From: Flavobacteriaceae bacterium UBA2540
Lineage (GTDB): Bacteria > Bacteroidota > Bacteroidia > Flavobacteriales > Flavobacteriaceae
Length of the DNA: 22,262 bases
Reading direction: 5' to 3'
Assembly (NCBI GenBank): GCA_002340765.1
Contig: DDMS01000051.1
Span: 1 to 22,262 of the forward strand
Shown here: positions 1 through 7,416 of the stretch, piece by piece
How positions within the stretch are numbered: the stretch's first letter is position 1
How the letters are laid out: each line of letters opens with the position of its first letter
Notes under the pieces: model-generated
The model's database searches: none
What the model was told of the DNA's origin: nothing
Seen by the model: only the letters and a program-made list of their open reading frames with translations
Program-made: the position numbers and the translations under genes

Positions 1-66
1 TTCAAATAATTTCACCCAACGGGTTAAAGAAATAATATTACACATAAAACAATTTTTTTTTTACCT

Positions 67-105
67 GTTATTTAAATAACAACATTTTGTTGTTATTTAA
101 ATAAT
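67..105. promoter_or_regulatory. Double palindrome upstream of susC (possible operator)
   Basis: Bases 68-84 and 88-104 are perfect 17-base inverted repeats around a 3-base centre (TTT, 85-87). Each arm also contains its own palindrome: 67-80 reads GTTATTTAAATAAC, a perfect 14-base palindrome, and 92-105 repeats it with one change at the last base. The two palindromes are centred 25 bases apart. No T-run follows on either strand, so an intrinsic terminator is unlikely. A dimeric or tetrameric regulator site controlling the susC locus is an inference; no regulator gene is present in the window. Confidence 0.5.
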
Positions 106-195
106 AATAAAAATATTGATTTCTTATTAAAATCAATCCTGGGTTGTTTTTTTTTATTTTTTTTCATTGTATCTGAATTTTTTAATGTTAAAAAA

Positions 196-226
196 TTGTT
201 TATTTAAGATTTATTTAAGACTTTTG
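196..226 (+). promoter_or_regulatory. Probable susC promoter
   Basis: A TTG at 196-198 is followed after 20 bases by GACTTTTG at 219-226, one mismatch from the Bacteroidota -7 consensus TAnnTTTG with the usual TTG -33 element. Transcription would start near 230 and leave a leader of about 20-25 bases before the ATG at 254. The region is very AT-rich, so chance matches are possible. Confidence 0.4.
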
Positions 227-253
227 CGGCTAATTAATTCAAATAATTATACG

Positions 254-3200
254 ATGAAGACAAAGTTTAATGGATTTTTAACGCTATTACTAGCGTTTGT
301 GGTGCAAATTTCCTTTGCACAAGAAAAGACTATTTCTGGTACAGTTACTGAAGAATCTGGTGCTTTGCCAGGCGTAAGTGTTCTTGTAAAAGGAACCTTA
401 AGTGGTCAAGAAACAGACTTCGATGGAAAATATTCTATCAAAGCTAAAGCTGGCGATGTGTTAGTTTTTAGATATTTAGGATATAAAACTGTTGAAAGAA
501 CTGTAGGAAGTGCTAACACAATTAATATAAAGTTAGAGCAAGAAAGTAACGTATTGGATGAAATTGTAGTAGTTGGGTATGGTACTTCTACAAAAAAATC
601 CTTTACTGGAACTGCTTCTGTAGTTAGTAAAGAAAAACTAGAGGCAAAAAACTTTTCAAACGTAACTCAAGCCTTGATTGGTGAGGTAGCTGGGGTTACA
701 GTAATCAATGGTTCTGGACAACCAGGTTCTGTTGCTGCAGTTAGAATTAGAGGTTTTGGTTCTGTTAATGGAAACAGAGCTCCTTTGTATGTGGTTGATG
801 GTATTCCATTTTCAGGAAGTATCAACTCAATTAACCCTTCAGATATTGAAAGTACAACTATTTTAAAAGATGCAACAGCAACCGCAATTTATGGTTCTAG
901 AGGTGCAAATGGAGTTGTTGTTATTACAACAAAAAAGGGTACTTCTGATAAATCATATATTGAAGTTGACATCAAATCAAGTATCAATGACCAATTAATC
1001 CCAAGATATGATGTAATATCTAATCCTGAACAATACATTGGTTTGGTATGGGAAGGCCTTTATAATAGAGGGGTTGCTACAAACAATGCAAACCCAGTTG
1101 CTTTTGCAAATGGAAGATTACTTGGTGCAAATGGTATTGGTAATGGTTACAATATGTGGAATGCTGCAACTGCTGCAGATTTAATCGATCCTGCAACTGC
1201 ATCTGTAAGACCTGGAGTAACAAGATTATACACACCAGAGAGATATGCTGATGAAGCTTTAAACGCTGCAACTAGAATTGAGTCAAACTTACGTATGGGT
1301 GGGGGTAATAGTACTTCTAATTATTTCGCATCTTTCGGTTATCTAGAAGATAATGGTATTGTTATCAACTCAGATTACAAAAGATACACAACTCGTTTGA
1401 ACTTGAACTCTCAAATAAAACCTTGGCTAAAAATAGGTGCAAATGCTGGTTATGCTTTTTCAAGAAGCACTAATAACGGTCAAACAAATGGTGCTGAAAA
1501 CATTTTTGAATTTGCTGATAAAATGGCACCAATCTATCCTGTTTTTGAAAGAGACGTTAATGGAGACAAAATTCCAGATCCATTATTAGGTGGTTTCTTA
1601 TATGATTATGGTATTAATAGACCTAATGCAAATAGTTTAAATCCTGTTGCATCTGCTGTTTTAGATCTAGATCAAACAGATAGACATGAGTTGAATGCTA
1701 ATTTTGACTTTGATTTTAAACTTTCAGATAACTTGAATTTTCAAGTAAAATATGGGACTCAATATTCTACTAATGAGAATAGAGATTTCATCAATCCATT
1801 TTATGGATCTTTTGCACCTGATAACGGAAGATTATCAATAAGTACATCACAAAGTTTAACTCAAAACTTCCAGCAAATCTTAAGATACAACAAATCTTGG
1901 GGTAAACACAACTTAGATGTTTTAGCAGCTCATGAAAGTTTTGATTTTGACCAAAACTTTATTTCTCAAGCCGCAAGAAACATGGCAAGTCCTTTTATTT
2001 TAGAGTTAAATAACTTTATTGAAATGACTTCAACACCAACAAGTTTTAACCAAGGTTTCTCTGTTGAATCTTATTTTGGTCAAGTAAATTATAGCTTTGA
2101 TCAAAAATACTTTTTCTCTGGATCTTTAAGAACAGACGGTTCTTCACGTTTTGTGAATGACAAGTGGGGTACTTTTGGTTCAGTTGGTGCATCTTGGGTT
2201 ATCAGTCAAGAAGACTTCTTAAGAGATAATAGCTTGCTGAAATTCTTAAAAGTAAAAGCCTCTTATGGTATCAATGGTGATCAAGGGGGTGTAGGTTTCT
2301 ACTCTGGTTATGATAGTTTCAACGTAACTAACTTAGGTGGACAAGTTTCTATTCAACCAGGTGGAAATGGTAATCCAGATTTAACATGGGAAACCTCTAA
2401 AATGATGCAATTTGGTACTGAATTTACGTTAGGTACTTTCTTAGATGGATCATTTGATTTCTATGACAAAAGAACTGATAATTTAATTTTCAGTAGAAGA
2501 GTTGGACCATCTCAAGGTATTGCAATTATTACAGTAAATGATGGTGAATTAATGAACAGAGGTTTAGAATTTGATTTAACTGGTCATTTAGTTAAAAAAG
2601 AGAACTTTAGTTTAGATTTATCTGTAAATGGTGCCTTTTTAGATAACGAAATTATCAATATGCCTCTAGATCCAGCAACAGGTCAACAAAAAATTTTAGA
2701 TGTTCAAGGTTCATACGCATGGTCTAGTGGAAGATCAATTTTTGATTTCTATATGAGAGAATGGGCAGGTGTTGATCCAGCTGATGGTGCTCCTATGTGG
2801 TATCAATACTGGGATGATTTAAATGACAATGGTCTTCTTGATGCTGGAGAACCAACATCTAGTGCGACTAGTCCTTGGTTTATCCAAAATCCTAACGATG
2901 CAAATGATACACAAAATAACAATCAAACAAGTTCTATTGTTGAGTATCAGAAAAGAGTTAATAACACAAATATCAAAAAACAAATTACAAAAACTTATGC
3001 GAGAGCATCTCAGGTTTATGTAAACAAATCTTCAATTCCTAAATTACAAGGAGCTTTCAGATTGGCTGCAAGAGTTCATGACTTTGATATTTCGGCTCAA
3101 TTTACTTACAGTATGGGAGGTTATGCTTATGATGGTCAATATGCAGAGTTAATGAGTGATCGTTTTGGAGCTGCAGGTAACAACTATCATACAGATATTT

Positions 3201-3529
3201 TTAACAGATGGACACAACCTGGAGACATTACAAATGTTCCAAGATTAGCTGATGCCTTAGATGCGAATGCAATATCAACATCAACAAGATTCTTAACAAA
3301 GACTGATTTTATTGCATTAAACAACTTAAAAGTTGGATATACATTAAGTAATGATATTATTGCTAAAGCAGGAATGCAATCAGTAAACATTTGGATGGCT
3401 GGAGACAATTTATTTCAGTCTACAGCAAGAAACGGATTTTTACCAACTACCAGTGAAACTGGAGGTTCAGGCCGTGGATTATATGCACCTATGACAACAA
3501 TCACTTTGGGTGTTAGAGTAAAGTTTTAA
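254..3529 (+). CDS. SusC/RagA-family TonB-dependent outer-membrane receptor
   Basis: This 1091-residue protein is the outer-membrane barrel of a SusCD importer, which takes up oligosaccharides or peptides using TonB energy. The ATG at 254 is chosen because it gives a clean signal peptide (cleavage after FA at residue 22, mature end QEKT). The frame is open back to a TTG at 167, but those codons do not look like protein. Residues 24-100 form the carboxypeptidase-D-like domain typical of SusC. A TonB-box-like stretch DEIVVVGYG lies at 102-110. The plug domain follows, with RIRGFGS (164-170), LYVVDGIP (178-185) and AIYGSRGANGVV (211-222). The rest is barrel, ending in an aromatic residue (GVRVKF). 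It sits 23 bases before susD and is presumably co-transcribed with it. Family assignment is certain; the substrate is unknown because no degradative enzyme is adjacent. Confidence 0.95.
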   Translation: MKTKFNGFLTLLLAFVVQISFAQEKTISGTVTEESGALPGVSVLVKGTLSGQETDFDGKYSIKAKAGDVLVFRYLGYKTVERTVGSANTINIKLEQESNVLDEIVVVGYGTSTKKSFTGTASVVSKEKLEAKNFSNVTQALIGEVAGVTVINGSGQPGSVAAVRIRGFGSVNGNRAPLYVVDGIPFSGSINSINPSDIESTTILKDATATAIYGSRGANGVVVITTKKGTSDKSYIEVDIKSSINDQLIPRYDVISNPEQYIGLVWEGLYNRGVATNNANPVAFANGRLLGANGIGNGYNMWNAATAADLIDPATASVRPGVTRLYTPERYADEALNAATRIESNLRMGGGNSTSNYFASFGYLEDNGIVINSDYKRYTTRLNLNSQIKPWLKIGANAGYAFSRSTNNGQTNGAENIFEFADKMAPIYPVFERDVNGDKIPDPLLGGFLYDYGINRPNANSLNPVASAVLDLDQTDRHELNANFDFDFKLSDNLNFQVKYGTQYSTNENRDFINPFYGSFAPDNGRLSISTSQSLTQNFQQILRYNKSWGKHNLDVLAAHESFDFDQNFISQAARNMASPFILELNNFIEMTSTPTSFNQGFSVESYFGQVNYSFDQKYFFSGSLRTDGSSRFVNDKWGTFGSVGASWVISQEDFLRDNSLLKFLKVKASYGINGDQGGVGFYSGYDSFNVTNLGGQVSIQPGGNGNPDLTWETSKMMQFGTEFTLGTFLDGSFDFYDKRTDNLIFSRRVGPSQGIAIITVNDGELMNRGLEFDLTGHLVKKENFSLDLSVNGAFLDNEIINMPLDPATGQQKILDVQGSYAWSSGRSIFDFYMREWAGVDPADGAPMWYQYWDDLNDNGLLDAGEPTSSATSPWFIQNPNDANDTQNNNQTSSIVEYQKRVNNTNIKKQITKTYARASQVYVNKSSIPKLQGAFRLAARVHDFDISAQFTYSMGGYAYDGQYAELMSDRFGAAGNNYHTDIFNRWTQPGDITNVPRLADALDANAISTSTRFLTKTDFIALNNLKVGYTLSNDIIAKAGMQSVNIWMAGDNLFQSTARNGFLPTTSETGGSGRGLYAPMTTITLGVRVKF

Positions 3530-3552
3530 CAAAAACATAAATTTATAAAAAA

Positions 3553-5034
3553 ATGAAAAAATTATTAAAAATTGGTTTTGCTTCGGCTATATTAGCCCTG
3601 TCTTACAGTTGTGAGAAAGACTTTTTAGAAAAACAACCGTCTGGGTTTTTGACTGCTGATCAGATTGAAGACGCTGCCGCAGTAAAACCTGAAATTTTAG
3701 CGAGTACAATGGCTGGAGCATACTCCTTGACATTTACTTCAGGAACTGGTGGTACTGGAAGTCACACTGACTTTGGTCAAAAAGGAAAAGACATTTTTAT
3801 GGATATGTTATGTGGTGATATGGCCTTAAGCCAAAGTGTATACGGATGGTATAGAGCGGACATTACTGAATTTAATGCAACTCTAGATTTCACAAGACAA
3901 ACCAACTATATCCCTTGGAGATATTATTACAGAATCATTAGATCAGTAAACTTAATTATTGATGGATTAGGCGGTAATGATGGAAACCCAACTTTACCAT
4001 CAGCAAGATTTGTTATGGGACAAGCAAAAGCATTGAGAGCTCATTCTTACTTTTACTTGACACAACTTTTTCAAAATGAATACAATGCTGATCAAGAAAT
4101 TTTACCTTTATACACAAGCTTAGGAGATGTAAATGGACCAAAAGTAAAAGCGTCAGTTATTTATGATTTAATTGAAAAAGATTTAAGAGAAGCTATTGTT
4201 TTCTTAGACGGATTTACTAGAGATAATAAGTCACAAATTAACAAACCTGTAGCTCAAACAATTTTAGCGTATGCTTTGGCTGCTAAAGGAGCATATGGTC
4301 CTGCATATACATTGGCAAATGATTTAATTACTAATGGTGGTTTTACACCAATGCAGGGTACAGAATTGACAGGTGGATTTAATCAATTATCTACTCCAGG
4401 ATGGATGTGGGGTGTTGATTTAAATACCAATACTGGCGTAGGATTATTATCTTTCTGGGGTCAAGTGGATTACTTTTCTTTCAGTTATGCTGGTGTAGGT
4501 GACTACAAAGTAATGGATCAAAATTTGTTTAACCAAATGCCTGCAAATGACACACGTAGAACTCAATTCTTTAACAATCCTGCAAGTGCTTTAAACTTAT
4601 TACCTATTAATAAGTTCTATAATCCACGTAGAATTGCTTTTGGAGGTGGTACACCAATCCAAGATGATATTCACTTCTATAGAATTTCTGAAGTACACTT
4701 GTTAGCTGCTGAATGTGCTGCAAAATCTGGTAATGAAGCTCGTGCTAAAGCTATCCTAAAAAACTTTATGAGTTTAAGAGTGCCAGATGCTAGTTATGTA
4801 GATGGTTTGAATGGAGCTCAATTAACAAACCACATCTATTTACAAACAAGAATAGAATTGTGGGGTGAAGGAAAAAGTTACTTAGCCATGAAACGTAACA
4901 AAGCTACAATCAGTAGAGGAGCAAACCACTTATCATTTGTAGGTGTTGCAATACCTTATAATGATGAAAGATTGACTTTTGAGATACCAGTACAAGAGTT
5001 ACAAGACAATCCATTTATCTCAACTCAAAACTAA
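3553..5034 (+). CDS. SusD/RagB-family nutrient-binding lipoprotein
   Basis: This 493-residue surface lipoprotein is the lid partner of the upstream SusC. A type II signal peptide ends at the lipobox LSYSC with the lipidated Cys20. It is followed by the usual mature start EKDFLEKQPSG. The helical TPR-like core is visible at AKALRAHSYFYLTQLFQNEY and at ISEVHLLAAECAAKSGN in the C-terminal third. The protein ends in the family-typical ELQDNPFISTQN. Length is within the usual SusD range of about 450-600. The start codon lies 23 bases after susC, and a strong terminator follows the stop, so susC-susD form one transcription unit. Binding specificity cannot be inferred from sequence alone. Confidence 0.93.
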   Translation: MKKLLKIGFASAILALSYSCEKDFLEKQPSGFLTADQIEDAAAVKPEILASTMAGAYSLTFTSGTGGTGSHTDFGQKGKDIFMDMLCGDMALSQSVYGWYRADITEFNATLDFTRQTNYIPWRYYYRIIRSVNLIIDGLGGNDGNPTLPSARFVMGQAKALRAHSYFYLTQLFQNEYNADQEILPLYTSLGDVNGPKVKASVIYDLIEKDLREAIVFLDGFTRDNKSQINKPVAQTILAYALAAKGAYGPAYTLANDLITNGGFTPMQGTELTGGFNQLSTPGWMWGVDLNTNTGVGLLSFWGQVDYFSFSYAGVGDYKVMDQNLFNQMPANDTRRTQFFNNPASALNLLPINKFYNPRRIAFGGGTPIQDDIHFYRISEVHLLAAECAAKSGNEARAKAILKNFMSLRVPDASYVDGLNGAQLTNHIYLQTRIELWGEGKSYLAMKRNKATISRGANHLSFVGVAIPYNDERLTFEIPVQELQDNPFISTQN

Positions 5035-5044
5035 TTAATGATTT

Positions 5045-5083
5045 AAAATGGACAAAAAAGAAATCTTTTTTGTCCATTTTTTT
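5045..5083 (+). terminator. Intrinsic terminator after susD
   Basis: Bases 5045-5060 pair with 5065-5080 over 16 bp (core ATGGACAAAAAAG / CTTTTTTGTCCAT) around a 4-base loop, and the T-run continues to 5083. It lies between susD and the next lipoprotein, only 15 bases before that ATG. It may therefore attenuate read-through rather than fully separate the genes. Confidence 0.85.
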
Positions 5084-5097
5084 AAAATTTTTAAAAT

Positions 5098-5829
5098 ATG
5101 AAAAAAATTAAACTTATATTACTTACTGTTTTAACAGTATTTGCATTCACTAGCTGTGAAGAAGAAATGCCAGCTGGACAAAATGCTAATTATATTACGT
5201 TTGCTAAAACAACATATTCAACAGGTGTTGATGTTGGAGGTACTAAATCAGTTGATATTCCTGTATATACCGCAAATGTAGTTGGTACTGATCGATCTTT
5301 TGATATAACTGTATTACCAACTTCAACGGCTGCAGCTGGATCTTATACAGTGCCTACTGTATCTATTCCAGCAGGTTCTAACGAAGGAACATTAACAGTT
5401 GTTTTAACTGATACTAATTTAGGTATTGGAGTGAATGCTTTAAGATTAAAATTCGCTGATGTTGAAGGTTTATCAATTGGTGCTAATACAACTTTAAGTT
5501 ACGTTCAAAATTGTACAGAAGTTACTGCTACTTTAAATATTACTTTTGATGGTTATGGTAGTGAAACAGGATGGAGAGTTACTGACGCTTTAGGAGGTGT
5601 AGTTGCATCTAAAGCTGCAGGTACTTACTCTAATGGACAAGCATCTGCAACTGAAACTATCACTTTATGTGCTGGTAGAGATTATACTTTTACAATCACA
5701 GATGCTTATAGTGATGGTTTAAGTTTCCCTGCAAATGGTTCTTATTCACTTACTATTGGTGGTGTTGTAAAAGCTACTGGTGGTGGAAATTTTGGAGCAA
5801 GTCAAGCTACTGCTTTTGACACAAAATAA
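5098..5829 (+). CDS. Two-domain lipoprotein of the SusCD locus
   Basis: This 243-residue lipoprotein has a type II signal peptide ending at TSC with lipidated Cys20 and an acidic mature start (EEEMPAG). Residues about 30-130 form a beta-rich domain resembling the Calx-beta or DUF1735/DUF4843-like modules in SusE-position proteins (YITFAKTTYS, SVDIPVYT, TLTVVLTD). Residues about 137-243 form a second module with two cysteines (139 and 191) and the motif TFTITDAYSDGL. This resembles a beta-sandwich module seen in secreted flavobacterial proteins. It lies where SusE/F-type accessory binding lipoproteins usually lie, so a surface ligand-binding role is inferred. It could have its own promoter or depend on read-through of the terminator before it. 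I do not recognise a specific named family for the full length. Confidence 0.75.
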   Translation: MKKIKLILLTVLTVFAFTSCEEEMPAGQNANYITFAKTTYSTGVDVGGTKSVDIPVYTANVVGTDRSFDITVLPTSTAAAGSYTVPTVSIPAGSNEGTLTVVLTDTNLGIGVNALRLKFADVEGLSIGANTTLSYVQNCTEVTATLNITFDGYGSETGWRVTDALGGVVASKAAGTYSNGQASATETITLCAGRDYTFTITDAYSDGLSFPANGSYSLTIGGVVKATGGGNFGASQATAFDTK

Positions 5830-5844
5830 TTAAAAGAGTATTCT

Positions 5845-5876
5845 AAAAAGCCATCTTTAATAGATGGCTTTTTTTT
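5845..5876 (+). terminator. Intrinsic terminator after the SusE-position lipoprotein
   Basis: AAAAAGCCATCT (5845-5856) pairs with AGATGGCTTTTT (5862-5873) across the loop TTAAT, and the T-run extends to 5876. It closes the uptake locus before the rRNA methyltransferase promoter. Confidence 0.92.
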
Positions 5877-5891
5877 GCTCAAAAAATACCA

Positions 5892-5899
5892 TACATTTG
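5892..5899 (+). promoter_or_regulatory. -7 promoter box of the rRNA methyltransferase gene
   Basis: TACATTTG is a perfect match to the Bacteroidota TAnnTTTG box. It ends only four bases before the ATG at 5904, so transcription should begin at or next to the start codon and the mRNA is probably leaderless. The -33 element is poor: a TTTG at 5874-5877 is spaced only 14 bases upstream. Confidence 0.6.
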
Positions 5900-5903
5900 C
5901 AAC

Positions 5904-6656
5904 ATGACATCAGAAAACACCATCATTTTTGGACTTAGAGCTATCATTGAAGCTATTCAAAGTGGCACTATCATCAATAAAATATATCTTCAAAAAGGAG
6001 TGAGAAGTTCACTTCATGTTGAATTGGAAAAATTAATCAGTGAACATAAAGTAACTACTAGCATTGTTCCTGTTGAAAAACTAAATCGATTGTCAAAAAA
6101 CAACAATCATCAAGGTGCTGTTGCGCAGATTTCACCTGTGACTTTTTATGATTTAGAGCAATTGATAGAAAAAACTTTGGAGGAAAATAAAATGCCCCTA
6201 TTTTTAATTCTAGACCAACTTTCTGATGTTCGAAATTTTGGAGCCATTATCAGAACAGCTGAATGTACTGGAGTAAATGGAATTATAATCCAAAAAAACG
6301 GAAGTGCTCCTGTAAATGCTGAAACAGTAAAAACTTCAGCAGGGGCTGCATTTAAAATCCCAATTTGTAAAGTTGATCATATTAAAGATGCCCTGTTTTT
6401 ATTACAAGCATCCAACATAAAAACAGTAGCGGCAACTGAAAAAACAGAAGATTCAGTATACGAAATTGATTTAAATCAACCTATTGCAATCATCATGGGC
6501 TCTGAAGATAGAGGTGTAAATCCCTCTATTTTAAAATTGGTAGACTTTAAAGCAAAATTACCATTGCTAGGTGAAATAGAATCATTGAATGTTTCTGTAG
6601 CTTGTGGTGCTATATTATATGAAACCGTGAGACAAAGGAAAGTCTTTAGTTTTTAG
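5904..6656 (+). CDS. rlmB: SpoU/TrmH-family 23S rRNA 2'-O-methyltransferase (RlmB type)
   Basis: This 250-residue SPOUT methyltransferase uses S-adenosylmethionine to methylate a ribose 2'-OH in RNA. Its size and N-terminal substrate-binding domain (residues 5-80, starting IIFGLRAIIEAI) fit RlmB, which modifies 23S rRNA G2251 in Escherichia coli. The catalytic SpoU domain shows motif 1 (DVRNFGAIIRTAE, with Asn111 and Arg117), motif 2 (IIMGSEDRGV, Glu201) and motif 3 (ESLNVSVACGAILYE, Asn229). These motifs form the trefoil knot and cofactor site. The gene is monocistronic between a terminator and a convergent rhomboid gene. Its last codons (VFSF and stop) are made from a 7-bp tandem repeat. 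Which nucleotide it modifies is inferred from the family. Confidence 0.88.
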   Translation: MTSENTIIFGLRAIIEAIQSGTIINKIYLQKGVRSSLHVELEKLISEHKVTTSIVPVEKLNRLSKNNNHQGAVAQISPVTFYDLEQLIEKTLEENKMPLFLILDQLSDVRNFGAIIRTAECTGVNGIIIQKNGSAPVNAETVKTSAGAAFKIPICKVDHIKDALFLLQASNIKTVAATEKTEDSVYEIDLNQPIAIIMGSEDRGVNPSILKLVDFKAKLPLLGEIESLNVSVACGAILYETVRQRKVFSF

Positions 6657-6670
6657 TCTTTAGTCTTTAG
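6643..6670 (+). repeat. 7-bp tandem repeat across the rlmB stop codon
   Basis: Four units of TCTTTAG (the second reads TTTTTAG) occupy 6643-6649, 6650-6656, 6657-6663 and 6664-6670. The TAG of the second unit is the rlmB stop. Unit gain or loss would alter only the extreme C-terminus or the intergenic spacer. Confidence 0.85.
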
Positions 6671-6686
6671 TGAAAAGTAAAAAAAA

Positions 6687-7340
6687 TTAGCTTTCATCAG
6701 TATTTTCTATGAAATTTCCGTCTTCATCAAAAAACGTATCAATTTCAGATGCTGAAAATTGAAATTCTTCTTTGACAATTCCTCTGTTTTTATAAAAAAC
6801 CGCGAAAAAAAGTCCCACTAAAAATCCTGATAAATGCCCTTCCCAAGACATGCCCTCCTCTATTGGTAAAACATACCAAATCATACTTCCGTATAAAAAT
6901 ATCACAATCAATGATAAGGCAATCAATCGATAATGTTTCCTTAAAATACCACTAAAAAAAACAAAACTAAACAACAAATACACAATGCCACTTGCACCTA
7001 TATGATACGAATCTCGTGCAATTATCCATGTAAAGAAACCCGTTAAAAGAGCTCCATAAACAATTACTTTGAAAGCAATTTCCCTGTAGAAATATAAAAC
7101 GGCGCTTAAAAGTACCATTAACGGAATGGAATTGTTAAATAAGTGCTTTGTATCACAATGAATAAAATGTGTAAGGAAAACACCTCTCAAACCTTTTACT
7201 GTTCGTGGAAAAACACCGTATTTATTAAAATTGAATCCGAACTGAATTTCAAACCAATACACAGCCCAAATAACACCCACAAAAATTGCAGGTATTACAA
7301 ACATTGATGTTTTAAATGATAAATGATTCTCGTTTTCCAT
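6687..7340 (-). CDS. Rhomboid-family intramembrane serine protease
   Basis: This 217-residue protein is a polytopic membrane protease that cleaves membrane-anchored substrates within the bilayer. The rhomboid signatures are complete. His66 and Asn70 (HLFNN) lie at the start of an early membrane segment and stabilise the oxyanion. The GASG motif (115-118) carries the nucleophile Ser117. GHLSGFLVGLFFA carries the catalytic His169 in the last core segment. Six hydrophobic segments are apparent, followed by an acidic soluble tail (DTFFDEDGNFIENTDES). The gene is divergent from rarA with 76 bases between starts, and ends 30 bases from the convergent rRNA methyltransferase. A TATTTTTA box on the minus strand at 7346-7353 could be its -7 element. 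The substrate is unknown. Confidence 0.9.
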   Translation of the reverse strand: MENENHLSFKTSMFVIPAIFVGVIWAVYWFEIQFGFNFNKYGVFPRTVKGLRGVFLTHFIHCDTKHLFNNSIPLMVLLSAVLYFYREIAFKVIVYGALLTGFFTWIIARDSYHIGASGIVYLLFSFVFFSGILRKHYRLIALSLIVIFLYGSMIWYVLPIEEGMSWEGHLSGFLVGLFFAVFYKNRGIVKEEFQFSASEIDTFFDEDGNFIENTDES

Positions 7341-7404
7341 CCATATAAAAATAACAAAAAATAAACCATTTCTGAATTTTACAAACTCTGTCAGAAATCT
7401 TTAT

Positions 7405-7412
7405 TATTTTTA
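7405..7412 (+). promoter_or_regulatory. Possible -7 box of rarA
   Basis: TATTTTTA differs from TAnnTTTG only in the last base and ends four bases before the rarA ATG, the same geometry as the rlmB box. The match is weak in such AT-rich DNA. Confidence 0.3.
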
Positions 7413-7416
7413 CTGT

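Noticed and set aside
67..105. Palindrome as an intrinsic terminator of a gene left of the window
   Set aside because: The stem is almost wholly A-T and no T-run follows on either strand.
167..253. N-terminal extension of SusC from TTG 167
   Set aside because: The ATG at 254 begins a normal signal peptide, and the proposed promoter at 196-226 lies inside the extension.
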